Origin: Microvelia longipes
Taxonomy: Eukaryota > Arthropoda > Insecta > Hemiptera > Veliidae
Direction of reading: 5' to 3'
DNA length: 64,000 nt
NCBI GenBank assembly: GCA_018340805.1
Contig: JACMZG010001913.1
Span: 31,281,080 to 31,345,079 of the forward strand
The notes below the pieces were generated by a model. The model saw only the letters and a program-made list of their open reading frames with translations, made no database searches and was not told the DNA's origin. Positions 43,150-54,247 of the stretch are shown here, piece after piece (position 1 is the first letter of the stretch; every line of letters starts with the position of its first letter). The translations under genes and the position numbers were made by a program.

Positions 43150-44030
43150 ATAATATTAAAAATCGGGTACGGGGTACCTCAAAACTTTTCCTTATTACAT
43201 GATTCGCTACGCTCATCCTCCTTACTTCGGAATCGTTTCGTTTGTCCTCAGAATATACAATTCGTCAAATGCACACTGCAAAACACCTACTGACTCGCTT
43301 CGCTCGTCCTCGGATAGTAAATACATTCGTTTTTTCTAAGCGGCCACCCATTCTGGCACTGACCATGCTCGATGCTGCTTAACTTTTCTGATCCAACACA
43401 AATCATAGATACATTTATCACATTAAAGCAAAACTTAGTGCACTTATTTATTACGTAAATACTTGTACCAAATAAATAAATAAATAATGTGTCAACTATA
43501 ACTATTACATCTAATACTTTATTTAAGTTACTCCCACAAATATATTACTTCTATAACTTCCCACAAATTTCAACTCAATTGGATTATTGTAGGACTTTTT
43601 GAAAAAGGAAGACAATTGATACAATTTAAACAAATGCTGAAAACCTGATCAAATTTGGCGCATATGTAAGTTTTATACATGGGTACATGCTTGACAAATC
43701 TCAATCCGCTTCCATTATTTTTCGCGTTTTGATTTTTAGAAATTTTTGCTCAGGCATTATTGCGGGTATATGATGTCATAAAAAGAATATATTCCGAATA
43801 GCGCAACTGCAGCGGTAGACTGATGTCTGTACAAAGTTTTAACTCTCTAGCATAAATACACTGGGCGCTACGATGATAATAGACACACACATTCAGAAAG
43901 ACAACTTTGTGAATACCACTTAAGAGGACTTATTAACACCTGAAACGGATAATTCCGGTGACATCTTAGTTCTGATTTTTTTTTGTAAACACAATACTTT
44001 TCCTATAAATGAGGATAGATAAAAAGTTAT
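43150..44030 (-). mobile_element. 5S-derived dispersed repeat, copy c (most complete)
   Basis: Reading the minus strand: head (44,030-43,790; AGGAAAAGTATTGTGTTTAC, CGGAATTATCCGTTTCAGGT, GTAGCGCCCAGTGTATTTAT), a middle with TTGAAATTTGTGG, the 5S module (43,410-43,339; AAGTTAAGCAGCATCGAGCA and GGTCAGTGCC..AATGGGTGGCC), then the tail with CGAGGACGAGCGAAGCGAGT and a second GAGCGTAGCGAATC, ending near 43,165 with GGTACCCCGTACCCGA. About 880 bp, no open frame. The 5S part begins at about position 25 of 5S rRNA, so its first 24 nt are missing or replaced. Confidence 0.8.
43339..43410 (-). ncRNA. 5S rRNA-derived module of copy c
   Basis: Matches about nt 25-97 of insect 5S rRNA on the minus strand, i.e. 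most of the pol III internal control region (box A, intermediate element, box C). It is a relic inside a repeat and not a functional 5S gene: the 5' end and the 3' stem are absent. Confidence 0.75.
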
Positions 44031-45539
44031 AGACCACAGTATTAATACTGTAATACATAATTCTTTAGAATTATGAGTTTATCAAGCTGAACTGGTCCAA
44101 AAAAATCTGCCTACCATGCTCTCAACTATTTATTAAGTCTTTTTCAAGATACATCGTTATAAAATAATAACAAAAACAAACTATTACTAAAGTGATGTCG
44201 AAATGAGAGGTCGGCAGTAGAGACAATGTCCCGACTCCCACCCTTTTCTCTATGGGTGCGATGGACCAGCTTTTAATCAAGGGGAGGCCAGTTCAACTAC
44301 TACGCCGCCAGTCAGCGCCACTAGTTTTTACAATCTGCTTGTTTTAGCAACGGATAAAAATCAAGAATAATAAATAATGGGGTTTCTCTAATATGAGTTC
44401 AGATACAGTTAAAACTCATGCTGAGTAATATTGGAGCTGAGGATGTGTTTTACCATAATTTAGGAACATTCAAAAATGCTTATAATTCCACTTTAATTAA
44501 ATTGTCAAACCACGAAATCAGCAAAGACAATATGAGAGAATAAAACAGCAATTTTTCCCAGACTATAGATTTCTGTCCTCTTTTTCATTCCAAGGAGAGC
44601 AGTCCTTCAGATGTATTGCAATAACTAAACTAAGAGTGTGCTTAGTTACAATTCATAATCAACAACCTATCAGTTCTTTGCGTTTACTTTATAGACTTAG
44701 CTCTTTTTTTAAACGCATGTGTTTTTGTTAAGATTATTCTTTTTTGTGAGCTTGAACATTATTCCTTACAAAAATACGAGAAGAAATATTATTAAATTAA
44801 TGATTAGTTACAACAAATTACACCTCTTATTTATTTCTAAACAGATCCATTTTCGTTCCGTTAGTTTCCATTTGGAAGTGCCTTAGAATTTTGGTGAGTG
44901 AGTGAGTGTCAAAACTGCTTTCCTTTGAGCCATTATATCTCAACACCTGTGAATAGTTAGGTTAGAAGATCATATGAAATTCAGTGGAATGGGTCAACTC
45001 AACAAGTTCTTTTAGTTAATATTAAAATTAAAATTATACTTTTAATGTACTTTCAAGTCACATTGTAATAAAAATATTAGGAACACATTTAAGAAAGTAG
45101 TCGATTAGTAATAATATTTGATATTAGTATCGCTATCTAGAGACCAGGACAGTAATAATTTACTGGGTTACACTCTTTATGAAGAATAAATCTAAACCTC
45201 CTTTGACAAACTATTGGAGATGGGAGGAGTAACCATCTTGAGAATTACTTAATATTCCATTTATTGTTATGATCTGATATTTCTTGTTTTTCTTCTTCTG
45301 CTTCCTTCTTACTACTTTTAAAAAATGTATATAATTAAAAAGTAAGATAAATAAGTAAATACATTTTAAAATTTTACATTTATTTCTTTGTTTTTTTACA
45401 TCAAATTTTACACTTAAAAGGTACATTTACATTGTATTTTATCTCTTTTAACATTTACAAACATTGTGCTTTCTTATTCTTATCATTTGAAATATTTACA
45501 ATTTTTCCCCTTATTAATGTTTAAAAGTAAAGTTTACGT
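44031..45539. other. Non-coding stretch
   Basis: No supported gene. 44,215-44,330 is locally GC-richer (GTCCCGACTCCCACCC) without a recognised feature; GTGAGTGAGTGAGTG occurs at 44,894. Confidence 0.45.
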
Positions 45540-46560
45540 AGTTAAAAAGTAAGGGAAGTGAACACTGTTATAAAGTATTTGGAAAGTAAAGAAATTGAAA
45601 AAAAAAAAAACAATATTATATTGTCTAGGAAAGTAGGGACAGTAAAAAGAATTAAGTTATTATCTATTGGAAGTAATGGAATTGAGGAATTAAATTGTTA
45701 GAAAGTAAGAAGTTATTATCTTTTAAGAAGGAAAGGAGGTGCAATGTCTAGAAAAGTAAAAAAGTAAGAAGATCTTAGTTATTATCTTGCTTTATAAAAG
45801 TAAGAAGTTATTATCTTCTAGTAAGTATAGGAAGTCAGAACAGTAATGTCCAGAAAAGTAAAGGAAGTAAAAAAAACTAAGTTATTATCTTGCTCTAGAT
45901 AAGTAAGAAGTTACTATCTTCTGGGAAGAATAGGAAGTCTGAAATGTTATTTCCAGAAAAGTAAAGAAAGTAAGAAAAAAAATATATTATCTTTTGGAAA
46001 GTAAAGGAAGTCAGAAATGTAATGTCCAGAAAAGTAAAGAAGTAACTAAGTTATTATCTTGCTGTAGAGAAGTTAGAAGTTATTATAATCTGGGAAGTAT
46101 AGGAAGTCTGAAATAATTTTAATTTTGGAAAGCAACAAAAGAAAGAAAAAAATGTAAATATTATTGTAAATAATATAAATGTAAATATAATTTCTTGGTG
46201 AGGAAGAAAGTAAGAAGAATTAAGTTTTTATCTTTTAGAGGCAGAGGAAGTGAAAAAATTGTAATGTCTTGGAAGAGACATGAGGTGGTCCTCCTTACTC
46301 TCTTCACTTTAGAAGACCTTTCGGGAGGGAAAGGAAGAACGAAAATCAAAATTAAAATGTCTTAGGAAGTCATGGAAGTAAGGAGAAATTAGTTTTGGAA
46401 AACAATGAAAAGGACACATTAATGTTAAAATGTCTTTAAAGAATGAATATTTAAGAAAATCAATATTTGTATTTTTTCAGTTAAAATTATAAATATTGAA
46501 ATGTCTTTAGAAGTAAAGAAATAGTAAGAAACAATATTATGTCTTGAGAAGTAGATAATT
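45540..46560. repeat. Minisatellite, about 115-bp unit with AGTAAG/TTATTATCTT motifs
   Basis: At least seven diverged units carry AGAAGTTATTATCTTCTGGG, AGTATAGGAAGTC.GAAA, TAATGTCCAGAAAAGTAAAG and CTAAGTTATTATCTTGCT. Units in the centre (45,780-46,110) are best conserved; both edges decay. Confidence 0.8.
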
Positions 46561-46929
46561 TACAAACAATAATTTTATCATTTTATAAAAGTAATTAATT
46601 AAAAAAAATCTTATTTTTTATTTAAATATGTATTTTTATTTACAAATATATAATTCTTTTTACAATTTTACATGTTATAGTTTATTTGCGAAAATGGGTT
46701 TTGACAATTTGATATTTATATATATCTGTGGTAGGGTAACTATAATAGTGGAGGGTAGAGTAGAAAAATATGATTATCTATTTAAATGATGGGGGGGATA
46801 GGGAGGTATTAGGAAATCCTCTTAAATCAAAAATCTCCTATCTTAACAAGTCAAATTTCAGTGTGCCTTGGATTTTATTCTAAAAAGCCCTGCTTCATTT
46901 GGAGTATAAAATAATTTTAATAAAAGGGC
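46561..46929. other. Non-coding AT-rich stretch
   Basis: No supported gene. A G-run (GATGGGGGGGATAGGG) lies at 46,788. Confidence 0.5.
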
Positions 46930-47240
46930 ATTAACTCGTAACATTCGTAAAAATTCACGAAATTCAGGCACTCGTCCTTAGAATATTACTTTATTTATGT
47001 TATATCAATCACTTAATTTTCTCCGGACTTAGTAAAAAGATTCGTATCATTCCCAGCGGTTACCCTTCCAGGTACTGACTTCGCTTGATGTTGCTTAACA
47101 CTAGTGATCCGGCAAGAACCGTAGATATTTACTAGCGGTATTGAAATGAAACTAAGTATTCTTGTTTATTACAAAAAGGTAATACCTGTACTAATTTCAA
47201 CTCCATATTTTTTAAAGATTTTTTAAACGAAGAAAAGTAA
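46930..47240 (-). mobile_element. 5S-derived dispersed repeat, copy d
   Basis: The 5S module at 47,126-47,055 (minus) is the clearest of all: GGTTCTTGCCGGATCACTAG, TGTTAAGCAACATCAAGCGA, AGTCAGTACCTGGAAGGGTA and ACCGCT follow 5S order. The tail to 46,930 is decayed; upstream only a short middle part (TTGAAATTAGTACAGGTATT) is left. Confidence 0.75.
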
Positions 47241-47900
47241 ACATACATTTATGTATTTAGTGTCAACAAATGAAAACTTAATACGAATGAAAAAAAGTAG
47301 TATCAGAAAATGGACATATTGTATATCTTAAGTGATGCTGTATAACATGCCAATTTCCTTCTGTTCATACATAAAATAATAAACAAATGTATAGCAACAT
47401 TATCAATTAACATCAAAACAGATAAATTCATTTTCACTTATGTAACAACAATTTATATAAATAACATTTAACTTGTAAATTAAAAAAATACCAATTTTAC
47501 TCTTAATTGGAAATCTAAAATAATTAATATTGGAAAATAACATTTATATAAATGATTCATATTAAAACATTTTCTCTGAGTTTAATCTAATTATTGCAAA
47601 TCGACCAGTTCTTCTTATAAAATAAAAGTCTTTGTTTGATAGCCGTTTTAGTTAATTTATCTCTAATTAACTCTAAAAGACGAACAAGGATAAAGTTTGC
47701 CTCCTTTAGATCTGAGGCTTCATCTTTGCCTTAACACTGAACCACTAAACTTTTTCAAAGTTTAGTTTCTTTAAATAAGTGGGTTCCTACTTATTTTTCC
47801 TACAAATGTTTTCTTGCGAACTGGAATTCGCAATAGTATCTTACATTGCACACAAAAAAATGTGTGAAGTTATATTTATTATTCTAGTAACGATATCTAA
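47241..47900. other. Non-coding AT-rich stretch
   Basis: No supported gene or RNA. Confidence 0.5.
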
Positions 47901-47911
47901 AGTTTAACCGA

Positions 47912-47982
47912 GTCCGACAGCTCAGTGGTAGAGCGCTCTCCATTTGAACTGTAGGTCGAGGGTTTAAATCCATCTAGAGGAG
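47912..47982 (+). tRNA. tRNA-like sequence (tRNA-derived relic)
   Basis: A D-arm-like CAGCTCAGTGGTAGAGC (box A) and a T-arm-like GGGTTTAAATCC (box B, two changes from GGTTCGAATCC) are spaced as in a tRNA, with an anticodon-stem-like segment between. The 5' and 3' acceptor strands do not pair and the T stem is poor, so this is a pseudo-tRNA or the head of a tRNA-derived SINE, not a working tRNA. It is followed by a perfect 20-bp palindrome. Confidence 0.5.
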
Positions 47983-48001
47983 GACCTCAATATGTACACT
48001 T

Positions 48002-48021
48002 GGTTCAAGGTACCTTGAACC
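48002..48021. repeat. Perfect 20-bp palindrome
   Basis: GGTTCAAGGTACCTTGAACC is its own reverse complement. It lies between the tRNA-like sequence and copy e of the 5S-derived family. Confidence 0.9.
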
Positions 48022-48039
48022 GAACACTCGGGAGGTTTT

Positions 48040-48690
48040 AAATTTTCCCTTGTGATATCGGATTCGCGAACTTATCCTCGCACTTCGGACTCGCTACGCT
48101 CGTCCAGAGAATATAATACGATACGTTTTCGCTCTCGTTAGTCCTAAGGCATTAAACACATCCGTTATATTTCTAGCGGTCACCAATATGACTCTGCTGA
48201 ACTCTGTTTAACATTGGTAATCTAACGAAAACTGTAAATATACACCAACCATATAAAAATGAAACCAAATTTCCAAATGATTATTATTATTTTTTTAAAC
48301 AGTATAATAAATAAATAGATACATGAACTAATGCTGATAATAAGATGAAACTTACTACATTAGTTAGTCTTTTATAGCACTAAATCTGCGCTGAATTCAA
48401 CTTGATTATTTTTCCATCTTTATTTTAATTTTTGAGTCATTAATGACGGTTAATGACGTTTTAAAAAATGATATTACAGCAAGAATTGACGTAATAATTT
48501 ATTTTGTACTCAATTTAAACTCTAGCATAAACGCACTGGGAGCAACGATGATAACATACAACAGACCACTCAAGTGGTCTTAAAAACATCTAAAATGGAA
48601 CATTTAGGTGAAATCTCGGTTTCGGATCCTTAGTGCAAACACAGTACTTTTTCTATTAACCTATAAATTTAATAGTAAAAAATTTTATAA
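48040..48690 (-). mobile_element. 5S-derived dispersed repeat, copy e
   Basis: Tail at 48,048-48,150 (TTTTCCCTTGTGATATCGGA, CTTCGGACTCGCTACGCTCG), 5S module at 48,175-48,240 with an internal deletion (AGCGGTCACC, then CTGCTGAACTCTGTTTAAC and TTGGTAATC), and head at 48,500-48,665 (TTTAAACTCTAGCATAAACG, GGTGAAATCTCGGTTTCGGA, AAACACAGTACTTTTTC), all in plus-strand reading of a minus-strand element. The module order equals copy c, supporting a single family. Confidence 0.7.
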
Positions 48691-49000
48691 CAAAACATAT
48701 AAAATTGAAGAAGAAAAATTATGTGTGCAATTATACGAACCTCACACTTGTGGATTGGCATAATATTTTTGCGTCTTTTTCAATCGAAGCACATCTTCAA
48801 ACAGTGCTTAATGAGTAAGACCTTTGTAAAATAAAATGGTGATATAATCACAGTAGAAAATTTTCAATAAACTCTGTGAATCAGGCGGTCAGAAAACAGT
48901 GTTAGCTTTTTTCATCATAATGTATCAAGTTTATAATGTTCATGACATCGACATATTAATTTATTTACAACCGTGCTTTAGAGAAAGCTTTGTCCCGCGA
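48691..49000. other. Non-coding AT-rich stretch
   Basis: Nothing recognised. Confidence 0.5.
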
Positions 49001-49014
49001 ACATAGAGATGTGT

Positions 49015-49100
49015 TACTAGAAGGGGCATACCCTATCTCAAATTTCTTTTTGGTACTTTTAAGGACGTTGTGTAAATTCCTTAAAACCTCTAAGAGTAAT
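49015..49100. repeat. Dispersed repeat R5, copy 1
   Basis: GGGGCATACCCTATCTCAAAT, then GACGTTGTGTAAATTCC and TAAAACCTCT match 63,574-63,665 in order. It sits directly left of the large inverted repeat. Confidence 0.5.
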
Positions 49101-49122
49101 TTAAGGTTATGAAAAATTACTA

Positions 49123-49405
49123 TTAGGAAAAGAACGAATTTAATTCTACAATGTTTTTTAAACAGGGACAAATATTTCAATTAATTTGGATCATCTTCAG
49201 GAAAGATATACAACTACTTAAAAGCTGCATTAACAATAAATAAAAAACTACGATGAAATTAATTTTTTCCTAGTTTTTTATTTATTTATTTATTGTCAAT
49301 GTAGGTTTTTAGTAGTTGTATATCTTTCCTGAAGATGATTCAAATGGATTTAAATATATTCTTCCTGTTTAAAAACATTGTAGAATTAAAGTCGTTCTTT
49401 TCCTT
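49123..49405. repeat. Large inverted repeat, arms about 130 bp
   Basis: Left arm 49,123-49,250 and right arm 49,271-49,405 are imperfect reverse complements around a 20-bp spacer. Shared blocks include AGGAAAAGAACGA, TTCTACAATG, TCATCTTCAGGAAAGATATA, CAACTACT and AATAAATAAAAAACTA. Differences are mainly small indels. No coding content; a foldback element or an inverted duplication. Confidence 0.85.
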
Positions 49406-49410
49406 ATACT

Positions 49411-50030
49411 AATCATGGAATTCTACAAAAACCGTTTTTCTCTTAAGAAGGTTATGAAAAACCAGTCTTTGTCGCCTTTTCGTGCATTGTTTGTTTTGTA
49501 TTATATGCGTTGTTTTATGTAGTTACTGTGATTTTGTCCTGTTTATTTGATTATTGTTATTATTAATCATAGAAAGTGTTCAGGTTACCTTTTCTAATGT
49601 TTCAAAATTCAACCAAGAGAGCCTCTATAGTAATATTTCTCGATGCTTGCGAAAAATAATTCGAAACAAGAGACTTTACGAGAACAGCCTGCTTTTACAA
49701 TTTTCAAACCCTTAAACATACATTTACTGCTATAATACAAATCTGTATTTATCCACCATGCTGATAAATATGACCGCGAAAGCGAGGGATGCTAGCAGAA
49801 CGTTTTTAGAGCTCCTTCGACCTGCACTCTGAATAGCTGCCATGTTGTCACCTCCTGCAACATAAAATCAACAGAAGCTAGTTACAATTAAGAAGTAACA
49901 GATGCCTTGGTTACAACACCAGTGGTCACTAACTTTTTATCAGAACTTTTACCTATCAGACCCTTACATTATCATACCTAGTTCTCGGATCCTCCCTTTG
50001 GGTAATATACGTGTAATGCAGTGGTTTCCC
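49411..50030. other. Non-coding stretch with hAT-like end fragment
   Basis: No supported gene. 49,908-49,990 (ACCAGTGGTCACTAACTTTT, then TCAGACCCTTA) resembles the CAGTGGTTCCCAACCTTTTT...GGACCCCT ends of hAT-type non-autonomous elements. Confidence 0.35.
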
Positions 50031-50445
50031 AAGCTGATCGAGTATATAAAGTGATTCAATTAAATGAAATAAAAATGAAAAAAAAAAAAAAATGAAAAAT
50101 GAAATGTGGTTTTTATGAATGAAATAATTTTTTTAGGGTAGGTTATAGTCTGAAACTGACGTCATTGCTGGAATAAATTGAGAATTTTGAATGTTAACCG
50201 CCTATACCGATTCCTGTAATGGTGTTTGGTTTGTTTACATCGAATTGAATCACCTTATAAATTTCTAACATCTTGGTGGCTTCAACATTTTATAATAATA
50301 ATTAATAATTAGTTTATTTATTAAGAATACTAAAGTAACACAAGAACAGATCAAATTATTTCTCACCCCCTCCCCACCGTTTATATTCGTGTAGAGCAGT
50401 GGTCCCCCACCTTTTTTACTATCGGACCCCTAATTTATGTTTTCG
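50018..50445. mobile_element. Possible hAT-like MITE ends
   Basis: GCAGTGGTTTCCCAAGC at 50,018 and GCAGTGGTCCCCCACC at 50,397, the latter followed by TATCGGACCCCT, both look like hAT-type left ends in the same orientation. A matching inverted right end and an 8-bp duplication were not found, so this is tentative. Confidence 0.3.
50044..50262. mobile_element. TIR element (MITE-like), copy 1
   Basis: TATAAAGTGATTCAATT at the left and its inverted counterpart (AATTGAATCACCTTATA) at 50,243-50,259 form 17-bp terminal inverted repeats with one mismatch. The longer right end (to CAAACCAAACACC in reverse) matches the left end of 62,010-62,070, and the internal CTGACGTCATTGCTGGAAT recurs there, so this is a family of about 220 bp. 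Confidence 0.6.
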
Positions 50446-51750
50446 GACTCCATAAGTCCACTATATATGTTTAATACCAATTTATTAATATTTTAACCAA
50501 GCCATACCGCCATGCCGTGCGCTAGCTGTAATATTTGTAAATGTTTACTAAATATTCTTACAAGTTTCGCATTAAAAATTAAATGAATTTGTGAATCCGT
50601 TATGTTGTCCGTTATGTCCTACAACGTAACGGGGCAATTAGGGCTCGAGTGACCCCGCTTACGTGAATGACTTGGGCCGGAAGCGCAGTCTAATTATTGA
50701 AAGCATGCGTAGTTTGCACCAAACATGTGCAGTTTGTTTTTGGTATATATTTTTATGTTGTGAGATGGATTTTTTATATTTTTTATTCTTAAAGGGAAAT
50801 TTTTGTTTTATAGCAAATTAACTTAGCGCGTCATCCACTATTAAAAATGTATTGTCTCTGGGTTAACACCCAAATCGAATTTCGTTAGATGCATCGCCTT
50901 GCTTTAATTTTTTATTCTGTTCTTGTTTTCTTTTAGTTTTCTTAACAAATAACCTTAATATTAATTCATAATAATTAATTGTATTATATGAGTTAAATAA
51001 AACACAACAAGTATAAATCTAGTGCGTATTAGTTTTCCATGAACTAATAGAAGTAGAAAAGATGTAAGAAGTTAATTAATACTGTAAAAGAGGTAAAGCT
51101 AACAAGAGGGTAAGATTTGTCACGAAAGATAGCAGGCTAAGCTCTTTCCTCCCTAGGGAGTTACAGATAAAGACCCAGACATGTCTTAAGGGATTTAACT
51201 CATGTCTAGAAGTCACGTCCTGTTTTATGCTTGTGTTTCAATTTCATGCTGTGTGTGTTTTATGCTTCGATTTCATGCCGGTAACATTCCCCTTTATAAA
51301 GTGTTTTTGTAGACGGATGTTGATTCATTTAAGTGAATGTATATTTGTGAAACATTATGTTTTTATGTCGGGTTTTCCACGTTTTTTGTCTTTCTTCGTG
51401 AATCTCAGGTTTTTTAGTGTTTTGCAAATAAGCTTGTTTTTGTTTGAGAATTCCTATTATATGAATCTTGAGACATAAAATATAGGACCTATGCTAAAAG
51501 TTGGTGAAGTATATATTATATTTAATTTTTTTTTTGATTTGTAAAAGTAATTGCAAATAGAAGTACAGACGTAGGGAGATGTGTTGTAACCACAGGGGCG
51601 TTACTATTGATTTTTATACACACGTTACTTAAATAAATAAATAACCATTTATTGCATGAAATAATTATTACTAAATAATACTTATTTAGTAGTATAATTG
51701 TATTGTTAGTAGTAATAAGTTATAGAAAGTAGGAAGTTATAAAGCCATGA
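50446..51750. other. Non-coding stretch including repeat R3 copy 2
   Basis: 50,690-50,860 is the second copy of R3 (see 18,545-18,720). The open frame at 51,227-51,478 has no motif. No gene supported. Confidence 0.45.
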
Positions 51751-51753
51751 ATT

Positions 51754-51890
51754 CGAGAAATAGGGAGAGTAGAACGTTATGAGTTCTGGAAATAGGGAGA
51801 GTAGAACGTTATGAGTTCTGGAAATAGGGAGAGTAGAACGTTATGAGTTCTAGAAATAGGGAGATTAGAACGTTATGAAATCTGGAAAGA
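51754..51890. repeat. 32-bp tandem repeat, about four copies
   Basis: GAAATAGGGAGAGTAG followed by AACGTTATGAGTTCTG is repeated about four times, three of them nearly identical; the flanks contain decayed units. Confidence 0.9.
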
Positions 51891-51899
51891 TGATAGTTA

Positions 51900-52700
51900 T
51901 GACGTCTTGAGTTCTGGGAACTTATAAATTTATGGTTTCTGATAAGTGGGGAGTTACAAAGTAACTAGCGTTTTCTTCCTAGAAATTTGTTGTATTACAA
52001 AATTTATGAGTTTTGGGAACTTGGAATTTATGGAGTTATAAGTACTTCCTAAAAGAATTATTTTTTCATTCGACACATGTATCTAATAAAACTGTATTTT
52101 TCTTACTGCATTTGATAGATTACATGACACTTTACACGCAATGTCAATCGATAGGAAACAGATCAATACCGATTCTCGAATCTTTTTCATTTCAGCTAAC
52201 GCCAATCTGTTGTTGGCAACATTGTCGTCTATTATATATTTTTTTCTTTAAGTACGTTCAACAGAAGACTTTAAAAAGGAATTTTTTATATATATTTATT
52301 CATTTTTTAAATTTGTTAGACAAGAAATATCCTTTCTGAAGTACTAAAAAATCAACAAAACAGTTTTTCATGCTATTCTTTTATTCAAAAAAATATTGTC
52401 AGAAATAAAAATGCAAATATTTACTGCAGCGGATTTATTCTAGGGATGAGAATAAAAACAACATGCGTTGCGAGTAGTCTTAGCATTCTACTCTAGTTGA
52501 TATTTATGCTTCTTAGCAAACTTGACGGTGAATTGTGAATGCTTTTGTGGACAAGTCTCATGCCAAGGTATTGAAAGTGTTATATGTATGTGACACACAC
52601 AACCAATTTGATACTTTTAGCGAATTTATATAATTAAGATGACGCTTATGTGATTGTTCGGATGACGAAAGTGGAACAGGGGAACCCGGGGATCGATTCA
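51900..52700. other. Non-coding stretch
   Basis: The 108-codon frame at 52,013-52,339 shows no recognisable motif and has a composition like neighbouring AT-rich DNA. No gene supported. Confidence 0.4.
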
Positions 52701-52704
52701 GTTT

Positions 52705-52737
52705 GGCTTCCTGACACCAAAAATTATAATTATAATA

Positions 52738-52827
<90 letters not shown>

Positions 52828-52878
52828 ATAGGCTTCCTGACACCAAAAATTATAATTATAATAATGTATATATATATA
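52705..52878. repeat. Tandem duplication containing (TA)n
   Basis: GGCTTCCTGACACC plus AAAAATTATAATTATAATAATG occurs at 52,705-52,740 and 52,831-52,866, each followed by TA repeats (about 90 bp and 12 bp). One unit has duplicated together with its microsatellite. Confidence 0.9.
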
Positions 52879-52879
52879 A

Positions 52880-53880
52880 GCATGCGTTATAAAACTTTTT
52901 CTTGTTTTATATAGAAGATCCCCTAATTCTTGTTCCATTCAGGTCGGCCTACTGTCCCAGACAGAAAGGACATAAATGGCTTCCACGGAACCACGCCGAG
53001 CTAAGCAGGCTACGACAGGCGAAAGAACTTTGAAGAATGTCGTAGGACCTTCCCGTATTAGGACCGGTTTTAGCTCAATCGGGCCATTTTTAGTTAGGCA
53101 AATAACTTAATTATGACGTCATCACTAATGAAAAAAGTATGCTTTTACTGTGCCATGGGTACAAAATAATTGGTCAACGGTTGTATCTTATATTTTGTTG
53201 TACACATGTGTACATTAATATGGCCCCGGAGAGGCCATATTAATGGACCGAAGGCCCGTTTTTATATTTGCATAAGTTAAGTCAGTATTTGTTGAGAAAT
53301 ATACAATTTTACTCGCCATATTATAATAATAATAATTCCCGTTTAGAGTCTTGCGTGTCATCACGAATATTCGCTGCGGGAACCACCTCAGATAATAGTG
53401 ACAACCGCCAACCAACTTTAATTTTAGCCGCATGGTCAAATCTAAATTTGGCGACAGTTTATTTGAACAATAATATTATATAAACTGAGAGCGTAACCTG
53501 GAATGCGAACCCCAGACCTCCATGGTGTCACAAGTCTGTATAAATACTGACAGTAAAACACAGGATATTCATTCTACTCTTCAGGCTGGAGATTCCAGGA
53601 TCAATTTCTGGTGCAAGCTACAAGCAGGGAAGAGTTGTTGATGAAAATTTGAGCCCAACTGGAGGACAAATACTAAATGACTGAAAGCTTTCTCTGACAT
53701 TTTGTACTTAATATGCTTTTCTATTTTCGAGTACTTGAAAAATATTAAACTTTTAAAAATAAGACAATTTATTTTAAGATTGCTTCGAGCATAAAAGTTG
53801 ATATATTTCTCTAAATACAACCATATATCACGTTATGTATTCCTATGCAAGAGAATAAGTATTTTAGTTTTCTTGTGAGT
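52880..53880. other. Non-coding stretch with a 12-bp hairpin
   Basis: ATTAATATGGCC (53,214-53,225) pairs with 53,233-53,244 around CCGGAGA. GGAATGCGAACCCCAGACC at 53,500 contains a box-B-like match on the minus strand but no box A. No gene supported. Confidence 0.55.
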
Positions 53881-53888
53881 CGAACATT

Positions 53889-54030
53889 AATTTTTTTGGA
53901 ATTTTTCAAAGAAAATGCGCATATTTATCCTATAAATTATACTTTTTACGGCACAGCATTATGTGCACTTACTTGAAGCTCAGTTTATGCTTAGTTTTAG
54001 TGTATTTTCTTTGAAAAATTCAAAAAAATT
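53889..54030. mobile_element. Foldback/MITE-like element, 28-bp inverted ends
   Basis: AATTTTTTTGGAATTTTTCA and AAGAAAAT at the left (53,889-53,916) are mirrored as the reverse complement at 54,004-54,030 with one indel. The interior is about 87 bp and non-coding. Confidence 0.7.
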
Positions 54031-54247
54031 AAATAATAACTTGTGACGCTTCTGCTCAGGTTGGTAAACAAATACTAAAAACATAATACAAATTAGATGC
54101 AAGCAAGAAGTCATGCATTGGAAAGAAAATTCGCCCGGCTGCTGACCTCCGCGCCAGAATTATTTGTTTACTTAACACGTAACATTATTTTACCACACCG
54201 AACAAAAATTTAAATAAATTTTCATAAAAAGTATTTTATGATCGTTT

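Noticed and set aside
52013..52339. 108-codon open frame as a gene
   Set aside because: No motif or signal, composition equal to neighbouring non-coding DNA, no context of a gene.
53490..53600. Minus-strand tRNA from the box-B-like GGGTTCGCATTCC
   Set aside because: No box A at tRNA spacing and no pairing acceptor strands.
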